DNA of 37,574 nucleotides from a virus: the IMG/VR virus record IMGVR_UViG_3300011114_000786, positions 1 through 37,574 of that record; one strand, written 5' to 3'. The translations under genes and the position numbers were made by a program. Positions 22,100 to 28,869 of the stretch are shown piece by piece. The notes under the pieces are model-generated. The model was not told where the DNA came from and made no database searches. It was given only the letters and a program-made list of their open reading frames with translations. Position 1 is the stretch's first letter, and each line of letters starts with the position of its first letter.

Positions 22100-24285
22100 A
22101 AAAGAGAAATTTGTTTTTTGTTTTCTAACAATGAAGAAAGATTCTGTTTTGCCAAATCAAAATAACTTTCTTTCAATTCAAATCCCATTCCTTTTCTTCC
22201 CATTTTAACCGCCTGATATACTTCGCTGCCTATTCCCATAAATGGAGTGAAAATAGTATCTCCTTTATTGCTGTAAAGGTGTATCAGCCGTTCAATAGTA
22301 TCTAACTGCAAAGGGCAAATATGTTTTTCGTCATTATCTTCTCTGCCATTTCTGAAACCCTGCAAAGTATTTCCGTAATCAATATCCATCCAAACAGGCG
22401 ATGCGTATTTCTGCCATAAGTCCACAGGCAAATCGGTATTTGTAACAGGGTCTTTGCCCTCACCTTCTTTTCTGAAAATCATTACATAATCAGGTATTCC
22501 AACTCTTACTTGTGTGCTATCTTTTTTCACTTGCTTATGCAATAATCCTTTTGCCTTTGTCCGTTGCATTTCAATCACAGGGTCTTTCCAAATCGTAACT
22601 CTTGAATGATAAATGAAACCACAACTTTGAAACGCTTGCAAAATCATTCCGCTAAAATCCCTCAATCCGATATAGCCTTCTTTGCCTTTTTGTATTGGCA
22701 AATCCATACAATGCACCGCAACATTTCTACCTGAAATTAAAACCCGATGCAGTTCATTAATTAAGAAACCAAATTGAGTTAAAAACTCTTTGTAGTTTTT
22801 ACTGTTGCCCATATCTTCCAGATGCGAACTGTAAGTATAAAGTTCTGCAAATGGAGGAGAGAAAACAGAAAGCCCCACACTTTCATTTTCAAGTTCTGTA
22901 ATCAGTTGAACGCAATCGCCTCTTTTGATTTTATACCAGTCGTTTTTTTCTTCGGTTAAATCAAATTCGGCAGTAGTCATTAACTGTCCGTTTAAATTAG
23001 CGTTTACCGCTTTGCCCATTTCGTCTTGCATAATTTCAAATTGTTTTTGTTTGGTGTCTATTGATTGTTTTACATTTGCCATTGTGTCGGTTGTTATTAG
23101 ATAAATGTTTACTTCATTCTTTTGCCCAAATCGGTAACTCCTGCGGATTGCCTGATACAAACCCTCAAAAGAAAAATCTAAACTTGCAAAGATTTGATTT
23201 CGGCAGTTCTGATAATTCATTCCGAATGATGCAATTTTAGTTTTGCTTATCAGTATTCTAAATTTGTTTTCTGCAAATCCTAAAAGGTGTTTTTCTTTCC
23301 ATTCATTTGTATCAGCACCTTTCACTTCAATCGCTTCGGGCAAAAGTTTTTTTAGCATTTCGCCTTCCTCATTTTGTTTAATCCAAATGATAAAATTTTC
23401 TTCGGGTCGGCTGTTTACAATTCTTACAACTTCTTCCAGTCGTTCCTTTTTTGTCAATCGCAATTCAGCATTAAAATTAGTTGCTGAAATTATTGCATCA
23501 TTGAACAAACTACCGTTATCTCTTTTCGGTGTTACAATTTGTTTTTCAATTAAATTCAAAGTCGGCAAATCATAACCAAGCATTTCAAATCCAATGTCGG
23601 CAGGTTTATTCAGCATTATAGCCCAACTGCCAATGAACTGATAAAATAGTTTTGTTGCGTGTCCTTTCAATCTCCATTTTGCAGTTTCTCCGCCATCGTG
23701 AACAAAATACATTGCAAGCATTTCATTTCTTCCCATCACATCTAAAAACTCTGAATGGTTGCCTAATTCCATCGGGTCGTTTGGGCTTGGGGTTGCGGTG
23801 CAAGCAAGTTTGTATGGTGTATTTGCGAACAAATCAAGTATCAGTTTTTTTGTAGCACCTTCAAAGTTTTTCAGAATAGAACTTTCATCTAAAACAATTC
23901 CACTAAACAAACTGCAATCAATGTTTTCAAGTTGCTCATAGTTGCTAATTTGTATCGGTGCATTACTGCCATCGTAACGGCAAATATCAATGTGAAATTT
24001 TGCACCCTCTTTTATTGTTTGTCCTGCAACTGCAAGCGGAGCAAGTATCAAAACAGGTTTGCCAGTTTCTTTATTCACTCTATTAGCCCATTCAAGTTGC
24101 ATCAAAGTTTTACCTAATCCGCAGTCGGCAAATATTGCATACTTACCAGCTTTCAAAGCCCGTTTAACAATGAACTTTTGAAAGTCAAACATTGACTTAT
24201 TCAAGTCGCTTAATTCAACATCAAATCCTGAAAGTATGTGTGCTTTCTGTTTTGCGTTTAGGAAATCCTGATATTCTTTTTTCAT
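22096..24285 (-). CDS. SNF2-like helicase fused to a DNA methyltransferase
   Basis: A 729-aa two-part protein. The N-terminal half is an SF2/SNF2-like helicase: Walker A ADCGLGKT (53-60), motif II LDES (132-135) in place of DEAH, TATPSPND (163-170), and motif VI QAIRRSYRFGQK (378-389). The C-terminal part is a beta-type DNA methyltransferase, with SPPF (475-478) before FTPFMGIGSE, the AdoMet-binding FxGxG block (about 679-688). SPPF allows m4C or m6A. The fusion suggests coupled translocation and methylation, perhaps anti-restriction. It is followed by two small genes via ATGA overlap. The active site looks intact. Confidence 0.85.
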   Translation of the reverse strand: MKKEYQDFLNAKQKAHILSGFDVELSDLNKSMFDFQKFIVKRALKAGKYAIFADCGLGKTLMQLEWANRVNKETGKPVLILAPLAVAGQTIKEGAKFHIDICRYDGSNAPIQISNYEQLENIDCSLFSGIVLDESSILKNFEGATKKLILDLFANTPYKLACTATPSPNDPMELGNHSEFLDVMGRNEMLAMYFVHDGGETAKWRLKGHATKLFYQFIGSWAIMLNKPADIGFEMLGYDLPTLNLIEKQIVTPKRDNGSLFNDAIISATNFNAELRLTKKERLEEVVRIVNSRPEENFIIWIKQNEEGEMLKKLLPEAIEVKGADTNEWKEKHLLGFAENKFRILISKTKIASFGMNYQNCRNQIFASLDFSFEGLYQAIRRSYRFGQKNEVNIYLITTDTMANVKQSIDTKQKQFEIMQDEMGKAVNANLNGQLMTTAEFDLTEEKNDWYKIKRGDCVQLITELENESVGLSVFSPPFAELYTYSSHLEDMGNSKNYKEFLTQFGFLINELHRVLISGRNVAVHCMDLPIQKGKEGYIGLRDFSGMILQAFQSCGFIYHSRVTIWKDPVIEMQRTKAKGLLHKQVKKDSTQVRVGIPDYVMIFRKEGEGKDPVTNTDLPVDLWQKYASPVWMDIDYGNTLQGFRNGREDNDEKHICPLQLDTIERLIHLYSNKGDTIFTPFMGIGSEVYQAVKMGRKGMGFELKESYFDLAKQNLSSLLENKKQISLL

Positions 24286-24338
24286 TCGGCTGCAAATATT
24301 TAATTCTGTTTGTGAAAATTTCTGACTTTGTTTTATTA

Positions 24339-24356
24339 GTAACTTTTAATAGTTAC
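24339..24356 (-). promoter_or_regulatory. Inverted repeat upstream of the helicase-methyltransferase gene
   Basis: GTAACT and AGTTAC form a 6-bp inverted repeat with a 6-bp AT spacer in an 82-bp gap between the HTH gene stop and the fusion-gene start. It may be an operator or a weak hairpin. Further down, TAAATATTTGCA lies 9-20 bases before the ATG and resembles a Bacteroidota -7 element. Confidence 0.35.
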
Positions 24357-24367
24357 GCAACTATAAT

Positions 24368-24661
24368 TTATAGATAATAACTGATAACCGTTTTCTTCCC
24401 CTTCTCATCACGCAGCCATTCCTTTTTTACTTCAATCTTGTTTGCTTTAAGTTCGCTTATTCGGGTTGATAGCGAGTTTATACCATATTCATTCGCTGCA
24501 CCAAGCTGTGTCAATCGCACTCCCGACAGCAACAGGTCATAAACCTTTCGCAACTGGATTGAGAAGTGTTCATAGTTGTCGTGAAGGTGTTGTTCTGATT
24601 CTGCATTGTTCTCTCGTTCGTGACAAAACAAAGGTGGTTGGTTGAATAAGTCAAAGTTCAT
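24368..24661 (-). CDS. Winged-helix DNA-binding protein (HTH_39-like)
   Basis: A 97-aa protein when started at MNFDLFNQPPLF, whose ATG overlaps the stop of the homing endonuclease gene by ATGA. The second half has YDLLLSGVRLTQLGAANEYG and then SLSTRISELKANKIEVKKEW, the turn and recognition helix of the HTH_39 type found in phage proteins. It is a candidate regulator of the early region. The upstream in-frame start (24694) lies inside the neighbour and is less likely. Confidence 0.75.
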   Translation of the reverse strand: MNFDLFNQPPLFCHERENNAESEQHLHDNYEHFSIQLRKVYDLLLSGVRLTQLGAANEYGINSLSTRISELKANKIEVKKEWLRDEKGKKTVISYYL

Positions 24662-25197
24662 TTGCCGAAATAGTTTTCTGTTACGCTTTTCCAAATTTTA
24701 CCTTTTAAAATTTTACCAATACCAGATTGAGAATAATTTAACATTAACGCTATTTTTTTATTGGTAATTGATAGTTTTTTTAAAAAAAATATTGCATGTA
24801 TATCGTCATGTGATAGCTTAGAATTATAAACATTTTCACCTTTTATATTATTAATTAAACCTAATTTATAGGCGTGACGGGTGTTTTCGCTTGCGGTAAC
24901 CCATTCAAGGTTTTCAACTCTGTTGTCTGTTTTGATTCCATTAATATGATTCACCTGTGGTTTGCTTTCGTTATTAGGAATGAATGCTTGTGCAACAAGG
25001 CGGTGAGCAGGTTTAGATTTATGAATATTATTCTTAGAAAGACAATACATAAAATAGCCATCTCTTGAAATGGCTGGCATTAAAAGACGATGGTTTTTTA
25101 TCGTTCCATTTCGTGGATAACTTTTCAGATTTCCTAAATTACTGATTTGATACAATCTTTCATAACCAATTATATCTTTCCAAATTTCTTCTTTCAT
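24658..25197 (-). CDS. HNH homing-type endonuclease with NUMOD4
   Basis: A 179-aa protein starting at MKEEIWKDIIGYERLYQISN, a NUMOD4 domain (about 5-50). The HNH part has HRLVAQAFIPN (H65 onwards), VNHINGIKTDNRVENLEWV and TASENTRHAY. The last 45 residues form a helix-turn-helix, and the end (ENYFGK) repeats the end of the VRR-NUC nuclease upstream (DNYFGK). Such genes are mobile. It sits as a free-standing ORF with a hairpin in front of its start. ATGA overlap with the HTH gene downstream may have been taken over from the interrupted host operon. Confidence 0.85.
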   Translation of the reverse strand: MKEEIWKDIIGYERLYQISNLGNLKSYPRNGTIKNHRLLMPAISRDGYFMYCLSKNNIHKSKPAHRLVAQAFIPNNESKPQVNHINGIKTDNRVENLEWVTASENTRHAYKLGLINNIKGENVYNSKLSHDDIHAIFFLKKLSITNKKIALMLNYSQSGIGKILKGKIWKSVTENYFGK

Positions 25198-25204
25198 AAA
25201 ATTA

Positions 25205-25272
25205 CCCTTACTCGAACACAAAGGCAATCCAGTCGGAACGAGTGTTCCATAGGCATTGTATAAGAATAAGGG
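25205..25272 (-). promoter_or_regulatory. Hairpin leader that may hide the endonuclease ribosome-binding region
   Basis: On the minus strand CCCTTATTC (25272-25264) can pair with GAGTAAGGG (25213-25205; one G-U pair), so the 3' arm ends just 7 bases before the ATG at 25197. Inside lies a second hairpin, GGAAC/GTTCC around a 4-nt loop (25235-25248). The outer stem covers the purine-rich TAAGGG. Similar hairpins limit translation of T4 homing endonucleases. Confidence 0.55.
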
Positions 25273-25333
25273 ATTTTTAATTTCATTGTAACTGAATTGC
25301 GTTGCAAAGATAATCATATTTTGATAAAGAAAA

Positions 25334-25672
25334 TTATTTGCCAAAATAATTATCAACAATTTTTTTTACTTCATCAAAACTATATGCTACTTCAACAGAA
25401 TATCCGTTTGCTCTCAATCTGCCATGCCATGCTATCTGTGTTGTTGTCGGTTTGTTCTTTCCTACTTTCAGTTCAATAAATAATCCGCAATACAACCCTG
25501 ACCGTTGAGCAATGAATAAATCAGGAACGCCTGCCTTTGTGCCGGTTGCTTTCATCTTCGCTGCTTCTTTGATGTTTCTGCTTCCACCATTGGGAATAGC
25601 GAAGTAGGTATAGCGCGAATAATCAAGCCATCGGCAAACGGCTTTTTGAAGGTTGTCTTCGTTGTGTTTCAT
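25334..25672 (-). CDS. VRR-NUC domain nuclease
   Basis: A 112-aa stand-alone VRR-NUC domain. It shows the PD-(D/E)xK motif: AGVPDLFI (P50-D51), then GLFIELKVG (E67, K69), and a following TQIAWHGRLRANGYSVEVAYS segment with Q79. Such phage nucleases act on branched or Holliday-like DNA. The chosen ATG at 25672 forms a TGATG overlap with the upstream gene; another ATG is 12 bases upstream. It is separated from the next early gene by the homing endonuclease. Confidence 0.85.
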   Translation of the reverse strand: MKHNEDNLQKAVCRWLDYSRYTYFAIPNGGSRNIKEAAKMKATGTKAGVPDLFIAQRSGLYCGLFIELKVGKNKPTTTQIAWHGRLRANGYSVEVAYSFDEVKKIVDNYFGK

Positions 25673-25905
25673 CAGAATGGACAATAGTGTTGGATGACTT
25701 TATTTTGAACTGTAAGACCTTTATTAATTGCAAGGTCTGAGTATCGTTTGCTTGTCTTTGGAATCCTGAAGTGTGGTCTATTCATGTGAAATTCTTTCGT
25801 CAGTTCAATAGGTGATTCGTTTTGTAAAATATAAACTTTCCTTTCTTCAGTTACTCCTAACTGCAATTTATCATTCCACCATTTACAACGTATTTCTTCA
25901 ATCAT
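25672..25905 (-). CDS. Hypothetical protein upstream of the nuclease
   Basis: A 77-aa protein (MIEEIRCKWWNDKLQLG, middle RKVYILQNESPIELTKEF, C-terminus with KVIQHYCPF). It has a WW-type N-terminus and a basic helix-like middle (RPHFRIPKTSKRYSDLA), which could be a short DNA-binding turn. TGATG overlap couples it to the nuclease. It is the first phage gene after the cassette array. Confidence 0.65.
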   Translation of the reverse strand: MIEEIRCKWWNDKLQLGVTEERKVYILQNESPIELTKEFHMNRPHFRIPKTSKRYSDLAINKGLTVQNKVIQHYCPF

Positions 25906-25963
25906 GTAAAAAAGTTGTTTGATTGTTAGTTGATTAGTTTACAAAATAGTGTAGATAATAGAT

Positions 25964-25986
25964 GTTATGCGAAAAAAAATTATCCC
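25964..25986. repeat. Left inverted repeat of cassette A
   Basis: GTTATGCG, eight A, then TTATCCC. It matches the complement of 26230-26252 at 21 of 23 positions. It starts the array next to the phage early gene at 25905. Confidence 0.8.
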
Positions 25987-25994
25987 GCCAACGC

Positions 25995-26189
25995 TCATAG
26001 AACGATACATTTCACTTTCACAACTGCCATGTGGCTCTTTACCTGTTCCCATGTTCCCCTGTGGTCGCAACACGCTTCCTTTGCCTGTTTACGGGTGCGA
26101 TAAACTCTTTGATGTAGCATCCCCCAATTAGCGGTTGCCCATCCTGTGAACTCTGTTCCTTTTTTTGGAATTGGTTGTTTCTGTTTCAT
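25995..26189 (-). CDS. Small conserved protein (cassette A cargo)
   Basis: A 64-aa protein when started at MKQKQPIPKKGTEF (an in-frame ATG lies nine codons upstream). It has a Trp/Arg-rich middle (GWATANWGMLHQRVYRTRK), then CCDHRGTWEQVKSHMAVVKVKC. The AxxACCxHRGxTWE-type part resembles small proteins of unknown function spread among bacteria. Basic and compact, it may bind nucleic acid. It is flanked by 23-bp inverted repeats, so it appears to be the sole gene of a cassette. Confidence 0.65.
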   Translation of the reverse strand: MKQKQPIPKKGTEFTGWATANWGMLHQRVYRTRKQAKEACCDHRGTWEQVKSHMAVVKVKCIVL

Positions 26190-26229
26190 TGTTTTGATTT
26201 TTATATTTACGAGCATCCCACGCTCAAAA

Positions 26230-26252
26230 GGGATAATTTTTCATCGCATAAC
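26230..26252. repeat. Right inverted repeat of cassette A
   Basis: Inverted complement of 25964-25986 with two mismatches. Its last bases, CGCATAAC, are also the R-like box of the attC-like site that follows. Confidence 0.8.
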
Positions 26253-26337
26253 AAACAAACTAAATGCAATAATGAAAATGCTTTTCTCGTTTTTAAATTT
26301 GGTATTTTCATTACTGACATTAGTTTGCCGAACGTTA
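26249..26337. other. attC-like palindrome 1
   Basis: The left arm TAAC-AAA-CAAACTAAATG pairs with the right arm, whose complement reads TAAC-GTTCGG-CAAACTAATG. The internal loop is 3 versus 6 nt and one extra A remains unpaired in the left arm. The arms extend through TAATGAAAAT with full match. This is the R box, spacer, L box and extrahelical-base pattern of attC sites. No gene lies in 26190-26359. Confidence 0.6.
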
Positions 26338-26349
26338 CTTGCAAGTGGG
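26334..26349. repeat. Left inverted repeat of cassette B
   Basis: GTTACTTGCAAGTGGG. It matches the complement of 27568-27583 at 15 of 16 positions and flanks the C5 methyltransferase gene. It contains the palindrome ACTTGCAAGT. Confidence 0.75.
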
Positions 26350-26359
26350 GTGTAGTGTT

Positions 26360-27505
26360 TCATATTGAAGGTTCCGTTTCAAAACTTTTTAAAAAATTAG
26401 CCCCACCCGCATCAGTTTTTTCAAAACTGTGAAGAGGTTTTAGCCATTGCTCAAAAATTTCATCTGCTATCCTTGCAGTCATTATCGGTGGCACACTCAT
26501 TCCAATCATATATTTTGCACCGCTTTCAGATTCCGTTTTGAAATTATAGTCCATCGGGAATGTTCCGCACTTAATATAATCTTCATCAGAACAAGCCATC
26601 CCATCAGCAAACCGCCAATTTGTTTCACCGGCTGTAATTGTGCTTGCAATATCTTCATCGTGCCAAATCATTGCATTAAATCCGCTTTGTTTGTTGTATA
26701 ACCGATTGTTTATGTCATTCATACACTTATCCGTTTTTATTCTATGTTCCATTAGTTTGCCTCTTTCGGTGTGTAAATAATTTTTCCCTTTTTCACTTCT
26801 CACTTTTCCGAAATTTATTCCTTGCTCTTTAAATTGTAATTCCAACAATGGGGCAACGGTAAATAAATCCTTTTGGTAATTGAATTTACTGCATAGGTCA
26901 TTTCTCAATGCTACAAAGAAAACCCTTTCACGCCTTTGCGGAACGCCCATTTTTGAAGCATCTAAAAGCCAATGTTGAACATTGTAACCAGCATTTTCAA
27001 ACTCCCTGTAAATCTGAATTACATATTGTTTTGCCTCACCCATCATTAACCCCTTAACATTTTCGGCAACAACCACCTTTGGTTGCAGTTTTTTAGCAAG
27101 GTCAATGAAATCAAAAAACAGCGTATCTAAAACCTGTTCGGCTTGCCCTTCCCTGAATTGTTTTTCTTTACCCCAATCATCTTCCCTGTTTCCAGCCATT
27201 GAAAAGCTGCTGCAAGGCGGTGAGCCGTCTAAAATGTCCAAATGGTATAATTCATCAGGTAAATCATTGCGTTGTTTAAAGGTCTGTATTGGCTCTAAAT
27301 AGGCATACTTTGGATTATGGTTCAGTTTGTATGTTTCAATCATTTTCGGGTCAATTTCATTGCATCCCAAAACATCAAACCCTGATAACTTATAGCCCAT
27401 AGTTGAACCACCGCCACAGGCAAAACAAGAAAATACTTTCCCTTTGTTTTTAGTGAACTCTGCATTTTGCAAAGTCCATTCATAATTGTAGATTTTTTTT
27501 CCCAC
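26360..27505 (-). CDS. dcm: DNA cytosine-5 methyltransferase (cassette B cargo)
   Basis: A 381-aa C5 methyltransferase with all main motifs: motif I SCFACGGGSTMG (27-38), motif IV GSPPCSSFS with the catalytic C98, motif VI ENVKG (149-153), motif VIII QRRERVFFV (190-198), and a C-terminal motif X region near IMTARIADEIF. The target-recognition part (about 205-270) is small. The start is GTG at 27505; a TAG stop lies just upstream and there is no earlier ATG. No partner endonuclease is visible, so it is likely an orphan, protecting phage DNA or altering expression. It is bounded by inverted repeats and attC-like sites. Confidence 0.9.
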   Translation of the reverse strand: MGKKIYNYEWTLQNAEFTKNKGKVFSCFACGGGSTMGYKLSGFDVLGCNEIDPKMIETYKLNHNPKYAYLEPIQTFKQRNDLPDELYHLDILDGSPPCSSFSMAGNREDDWGKEKQFREGQAEQVLDTLFFDFIDLAKKLQPKVVVAENVKGLMMGEAKQYVIQIYREFENAGYNVQHWLLDASKMGVPQRRERVFFVALRNDLCSKFNYQKDLFTVAPLLELQFKEQGINFGKVRSEKGKNYLHTERGKLMEHRIKTDKCMNDINNRLYNKQSGFNAMIWHDEDIASTITAGETNWRFADGMACSDEDYIKCGTFPMDYNFKTESESGAKYMIGMSVPPIMTARIADEIFEQWLKPLHSFEKTDAGGANFLKSFETEPSI

Positions 27506-27567
27506 GCTTCGCTAATTTTTTAAAAAGTTTTGTTCAGTTCTTCGTATTGAGGTTTCTGCTTAATAAT

Positions 27568-27583
27568 CCCACCTGCAAGTAAC
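27568..27583. repeat. Right inverted repeat of cassette B
   Basis: CCCACCTGCAAGTAAC, complement of the left repeat at 26334 with one mismatch. It ends in TAAC, which starts attC-like site 2. Confidence 0.75.
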
Positions 27584-27703
27584 AATAAGTTAAAAGAAAG
27601 AGGGGGTGTGTAGGTTATTTGAGCTGAGTGCATTTAATCAAGTTTAGTGGTTTCAGAAAGTGAAGTGCTTTTAATCCCCTCCTTCTTTAACTCCATTTCG
27701 TTA
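27580..27703. other. attC-like palindrome 2
   Basis: The left arm reads TAAC-AATAA-GTTAAAAGAAAGAGGGG and the complement of the right arm reads TAAC-GAAATGGA-GTTAAAGAAGGAGGGG. The internal loop is 5 versus 8 nt, and one extra A is unpaired in the left arm. It fills most of the 195-bp gap between the methyltransferase start and the RHH-like gene stop. The stop TAA of that gene overlaps the terminal GTTA. Confidence 0.6.
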
Positions 27704-27730
27704 TGCCGCATTTTTTTTCTTCTTTTTTTT
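27700..27730. repeat. Left inverted repeat of cassette C
   Basis: GTTATGCCGCA followed by eight T, CTTC and eight T. It matches the complement of 28597-28628 (GTTATGCTGTCG, eight T, CTTC, eight T). The RHH-like gene runs through it and so ends in a Lys run. Confidence 0.75.
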
Positions 27731-27913
27731 CTCCCCTGCCCACGCTTCAAGCAAACTTTCTACATAGTTCTTAAAGTTAGTCCCGTTTTCTATTGCCTGT
27801 ATTGAAAGAGTTTTAATTGTTGCCTCCGTCAAGTGAATGTTCTTTGGTTTTCTGTCCATGTTCAAAATATTTAATTCGTTAGTTGTATCAATTATTTCAA
27901 GTAGTGTTTTCAT
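27701..27913 (-). CDS. Ribbon-helix-helix-like protein, antitoxin candidate (cassette C)
   Basis: A 70-aa protein with a ribbon-helix-helix-like core: RKPKNIHLTEATIKTLSIQA, then ENGTNFKNYVESLLEAW. Such proteins often serve as antitoxins or autorepressors. The last residues (GEKKKKKKNAA) are coded by the inverted repeat at the cassette border, so the tail may be a by-product of cassette formation. ATGA overlap couples it to the upstream gene. It is the last gene of a three-gene unit with its own promoter and a palindromic operator. Confidence 0.7.
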   Translation of the reverse strand: MKTLLEIIDTTNELNILNMDRKPKNIHLTEATIKTLSIQAIENGTNFKNYVESLLEAWAGEKKKKKKNAA

Positions 27914-28215
27914 TCAAATTCTTGTTTCAGTTTCTCATAAAGTTTTAACCTACCATCACGAAGCTCATTCATCTTTTTATCCCATTTGTCTTTTCGTATC
28001 TCAAACTCTCTATCGTTTTCTAATCTCTCACGATATACAATTACCCTACTACTATCATCATAACTGTTATTCTCTGAAATCATCCCTTCCTCTTTTTCAA
28101 TGTCAATAATATCAGTGGGTAAAATGTCTTTTGGTAAATCCGAAAACAGAAACCCTCTTATCAAGCCATCATAATGCTTGATGAAAATTTGTTCTTTTAT
28201 AATTTGCTTTTTCAT
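27910..28215 (-). CDS. Hypothetical protein, cassette C middle gene
   Basis: A 101-aa protein with a basic first strand (MKKQIIKEQIFIKHYDGLIR) and an acidic middle, followed by a long charged helix (YRERLENDREFEIRKDKWDK) to the end. ATGA overlaps tie it to both neighbours. It could be the partner of the RHH-like protein in a toxin-antitoxin-like unit or a chaperone-like third component; no family recognised. Confidence 0.65.
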   Translation of the reverse strand: MKKQIIKEQIFIKHYDGLIRGFLFSDLPKDILPTDIIDIEKEEGMISENNSYDDSSRVIVYRERLENDREFEIRKDKWDKKMNELRDGRLKLYEKLKQEFE

Positions 28216-28448
28216 ATTTTGAAGTAGTTTAATTTTCTCAACTCAACCAAAAGTCCTGAATAAACTTTGCACTCAGGGGCTTGAATTTTTTTATTGATGT
28301 AAATTTCGTTTGCAAAAAAATCTATATCAATCATAGCATGGTGCATTTTGCCATTACGAGTGTAAAGAACTTTTGCGTTCCAATCATTACTCTTTGTTTC
28401 ATCGTTTCCGAAGTAGTTGATTTTTTCTATTTTGATTGCTGGTGCCAT
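28212..28448 (-). CDS. Hypothetical protein, cassette C first gene (possible toxin-like partner)
   Basis: A 78-aa alpha/beta protein (MAPAIKIEKINYFGNDET, HHAMIDIDFFANEIYINKKI, ending ELRKLNYFKI). It is the first gene after the cassette promoter, 24 bp from the -7 element, and is coupled to the next gene by ATGA. Small size and operon place fit a toxin-antitoxin-like unit, but there is no recognisable toxin fold and no direct evidence. Confidence 0.65.
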   Translation of the reverse strand: MAPAIKIEKINYFGNDETKSNDWNAKVLYTRNGKMHHAMIDIDFFANEIYINKKIQAPECKVYSGLLVELRKLNYFKI

Positions 28449-28471
28449 TTTGTTTGTTTTTAATTATGGAG

Positions 28472-28509
28472 CAAATATACACCATATACTTCCAATATTC
28501 CAAGTATAT
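28472..28509 (-). promoter_or_regulatory. Promoter and operator of the cassette C operon
   Basis: On the minus strand TATATTTG at 28479-28472 fits the Bacteroidota -7 element TAnnTTTG. Just upstream is a perfect inverted repeat, ATATACTT/AAGTATAT with a 10-bp spacer (28484-28509), placed where a repressor would block RNA polymerase. The RHH-like protein of the operon is the obvious candidate repressor. Confidence 0.7.
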
Positions 28510-28596
28510 TTGTAACTATTTTTAAAAATTTTCATAACTGCTTGATATTCAAAGAGATTATTTTTAGTTGAAAAGGTTGAAATACAGCCCACGCAC

Positions 28597-28628
28597 AAAA
28601 AAAAGAAGAAAAAAAACGACAGCATAAC
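28597..28628. repeat. Right inverted repeat of cassette C
   Basis: Eight A, GAAG, eight A, CGAC, AGCATAAC. It is the complement of 27700-27730, with the 20-bp T8-CTTC-T8 core exact. It runs directly into attC-like site 3. Confidence 0.75.
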
Positions 28629-28725
28629 ACCGTATTAAAAGATATAAAAAATGGCAATGAAGTTCCTGCTAAAATTTGAAGTTTATCGTATGCCATTTTT
28701 AACATCTTTAATCCCTTCTTCGTTA
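28625..28725. other. attC-like palindrome 3
   Basis: The left arm TAAC-ACCGT-ATTAAAAGATATAAAAA continues with TGGCA. The complement of the right arm is TAAC-GAAGAAGGG-ATTAAAGATGTTAAAAA, again followed by TGGCA. The loop is 5 versus 9 nt and one extra A is unpaired in the left arm. This fills the gap between cassettes C and D; no gene was seen in 28510-28734. Confidence 0.6.
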
Positions 28726-28734
28726 GCTGCAATG

Positions 28735-28869
28735 CTAACTGACTTCTTCCAAATCGAGCCTTGTTTCTCCAAAGCGTTTATTGAGTAAGCATTCTAATAA
28801 TGTTATTTCAGGCACTTTGTAATATTTGCCATTAATAAATATTTGTTCGTGCATCAACGCTTCTAACAT
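28735..28869 (-). CDS. Small hypothetical protein (cassette D, second ORF)
   Basis: A 44-aa ORF, MLEALMHEQIFINGKYYKVP and ending TRLDLEEVS. Its start overlaps the stop of the preceding tiny ORF (ATGTTAG), so the pair may be coupled, or may be one gene broken by a frameshift. Its stop lies about 10 bp from attC-like site 3. The sequence has a beta-hairpin look (EQIFINGKYYKVPEI). Function unknown. Confidence 0.5.
   Translation of the reverse strand: MLEALMHEQIFINGKYYKVPEITLLECLLNKRFGETRLDLEEVS

Noticed and set aside
25197-25672. A self-splicing intron carrying the homing endonuclease.
   Set aside because: The VRR-NUC gene ends with its own stop, and no group I core sequence or group II end was seen; a free-standing insertion fits better.
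25840-25970. A site of attC type at the left border of the array, starting at CCTAAC near 25858.
   Set aside because: The arms match only weakly and would lie inside the start of the gene at 25672-25905. The left border may be the original recipient sequence instead.
27571-27710. Two tiny minus-strand ORFs of 25 and 37 codons (stop and start adjacent as TAAATG) between the RHH-like gene and the methyltransferase.
   Set aside because: They lie across attC-like site 2, whose palindromic arms explain the sequence, and their products show no protein-like pattern.
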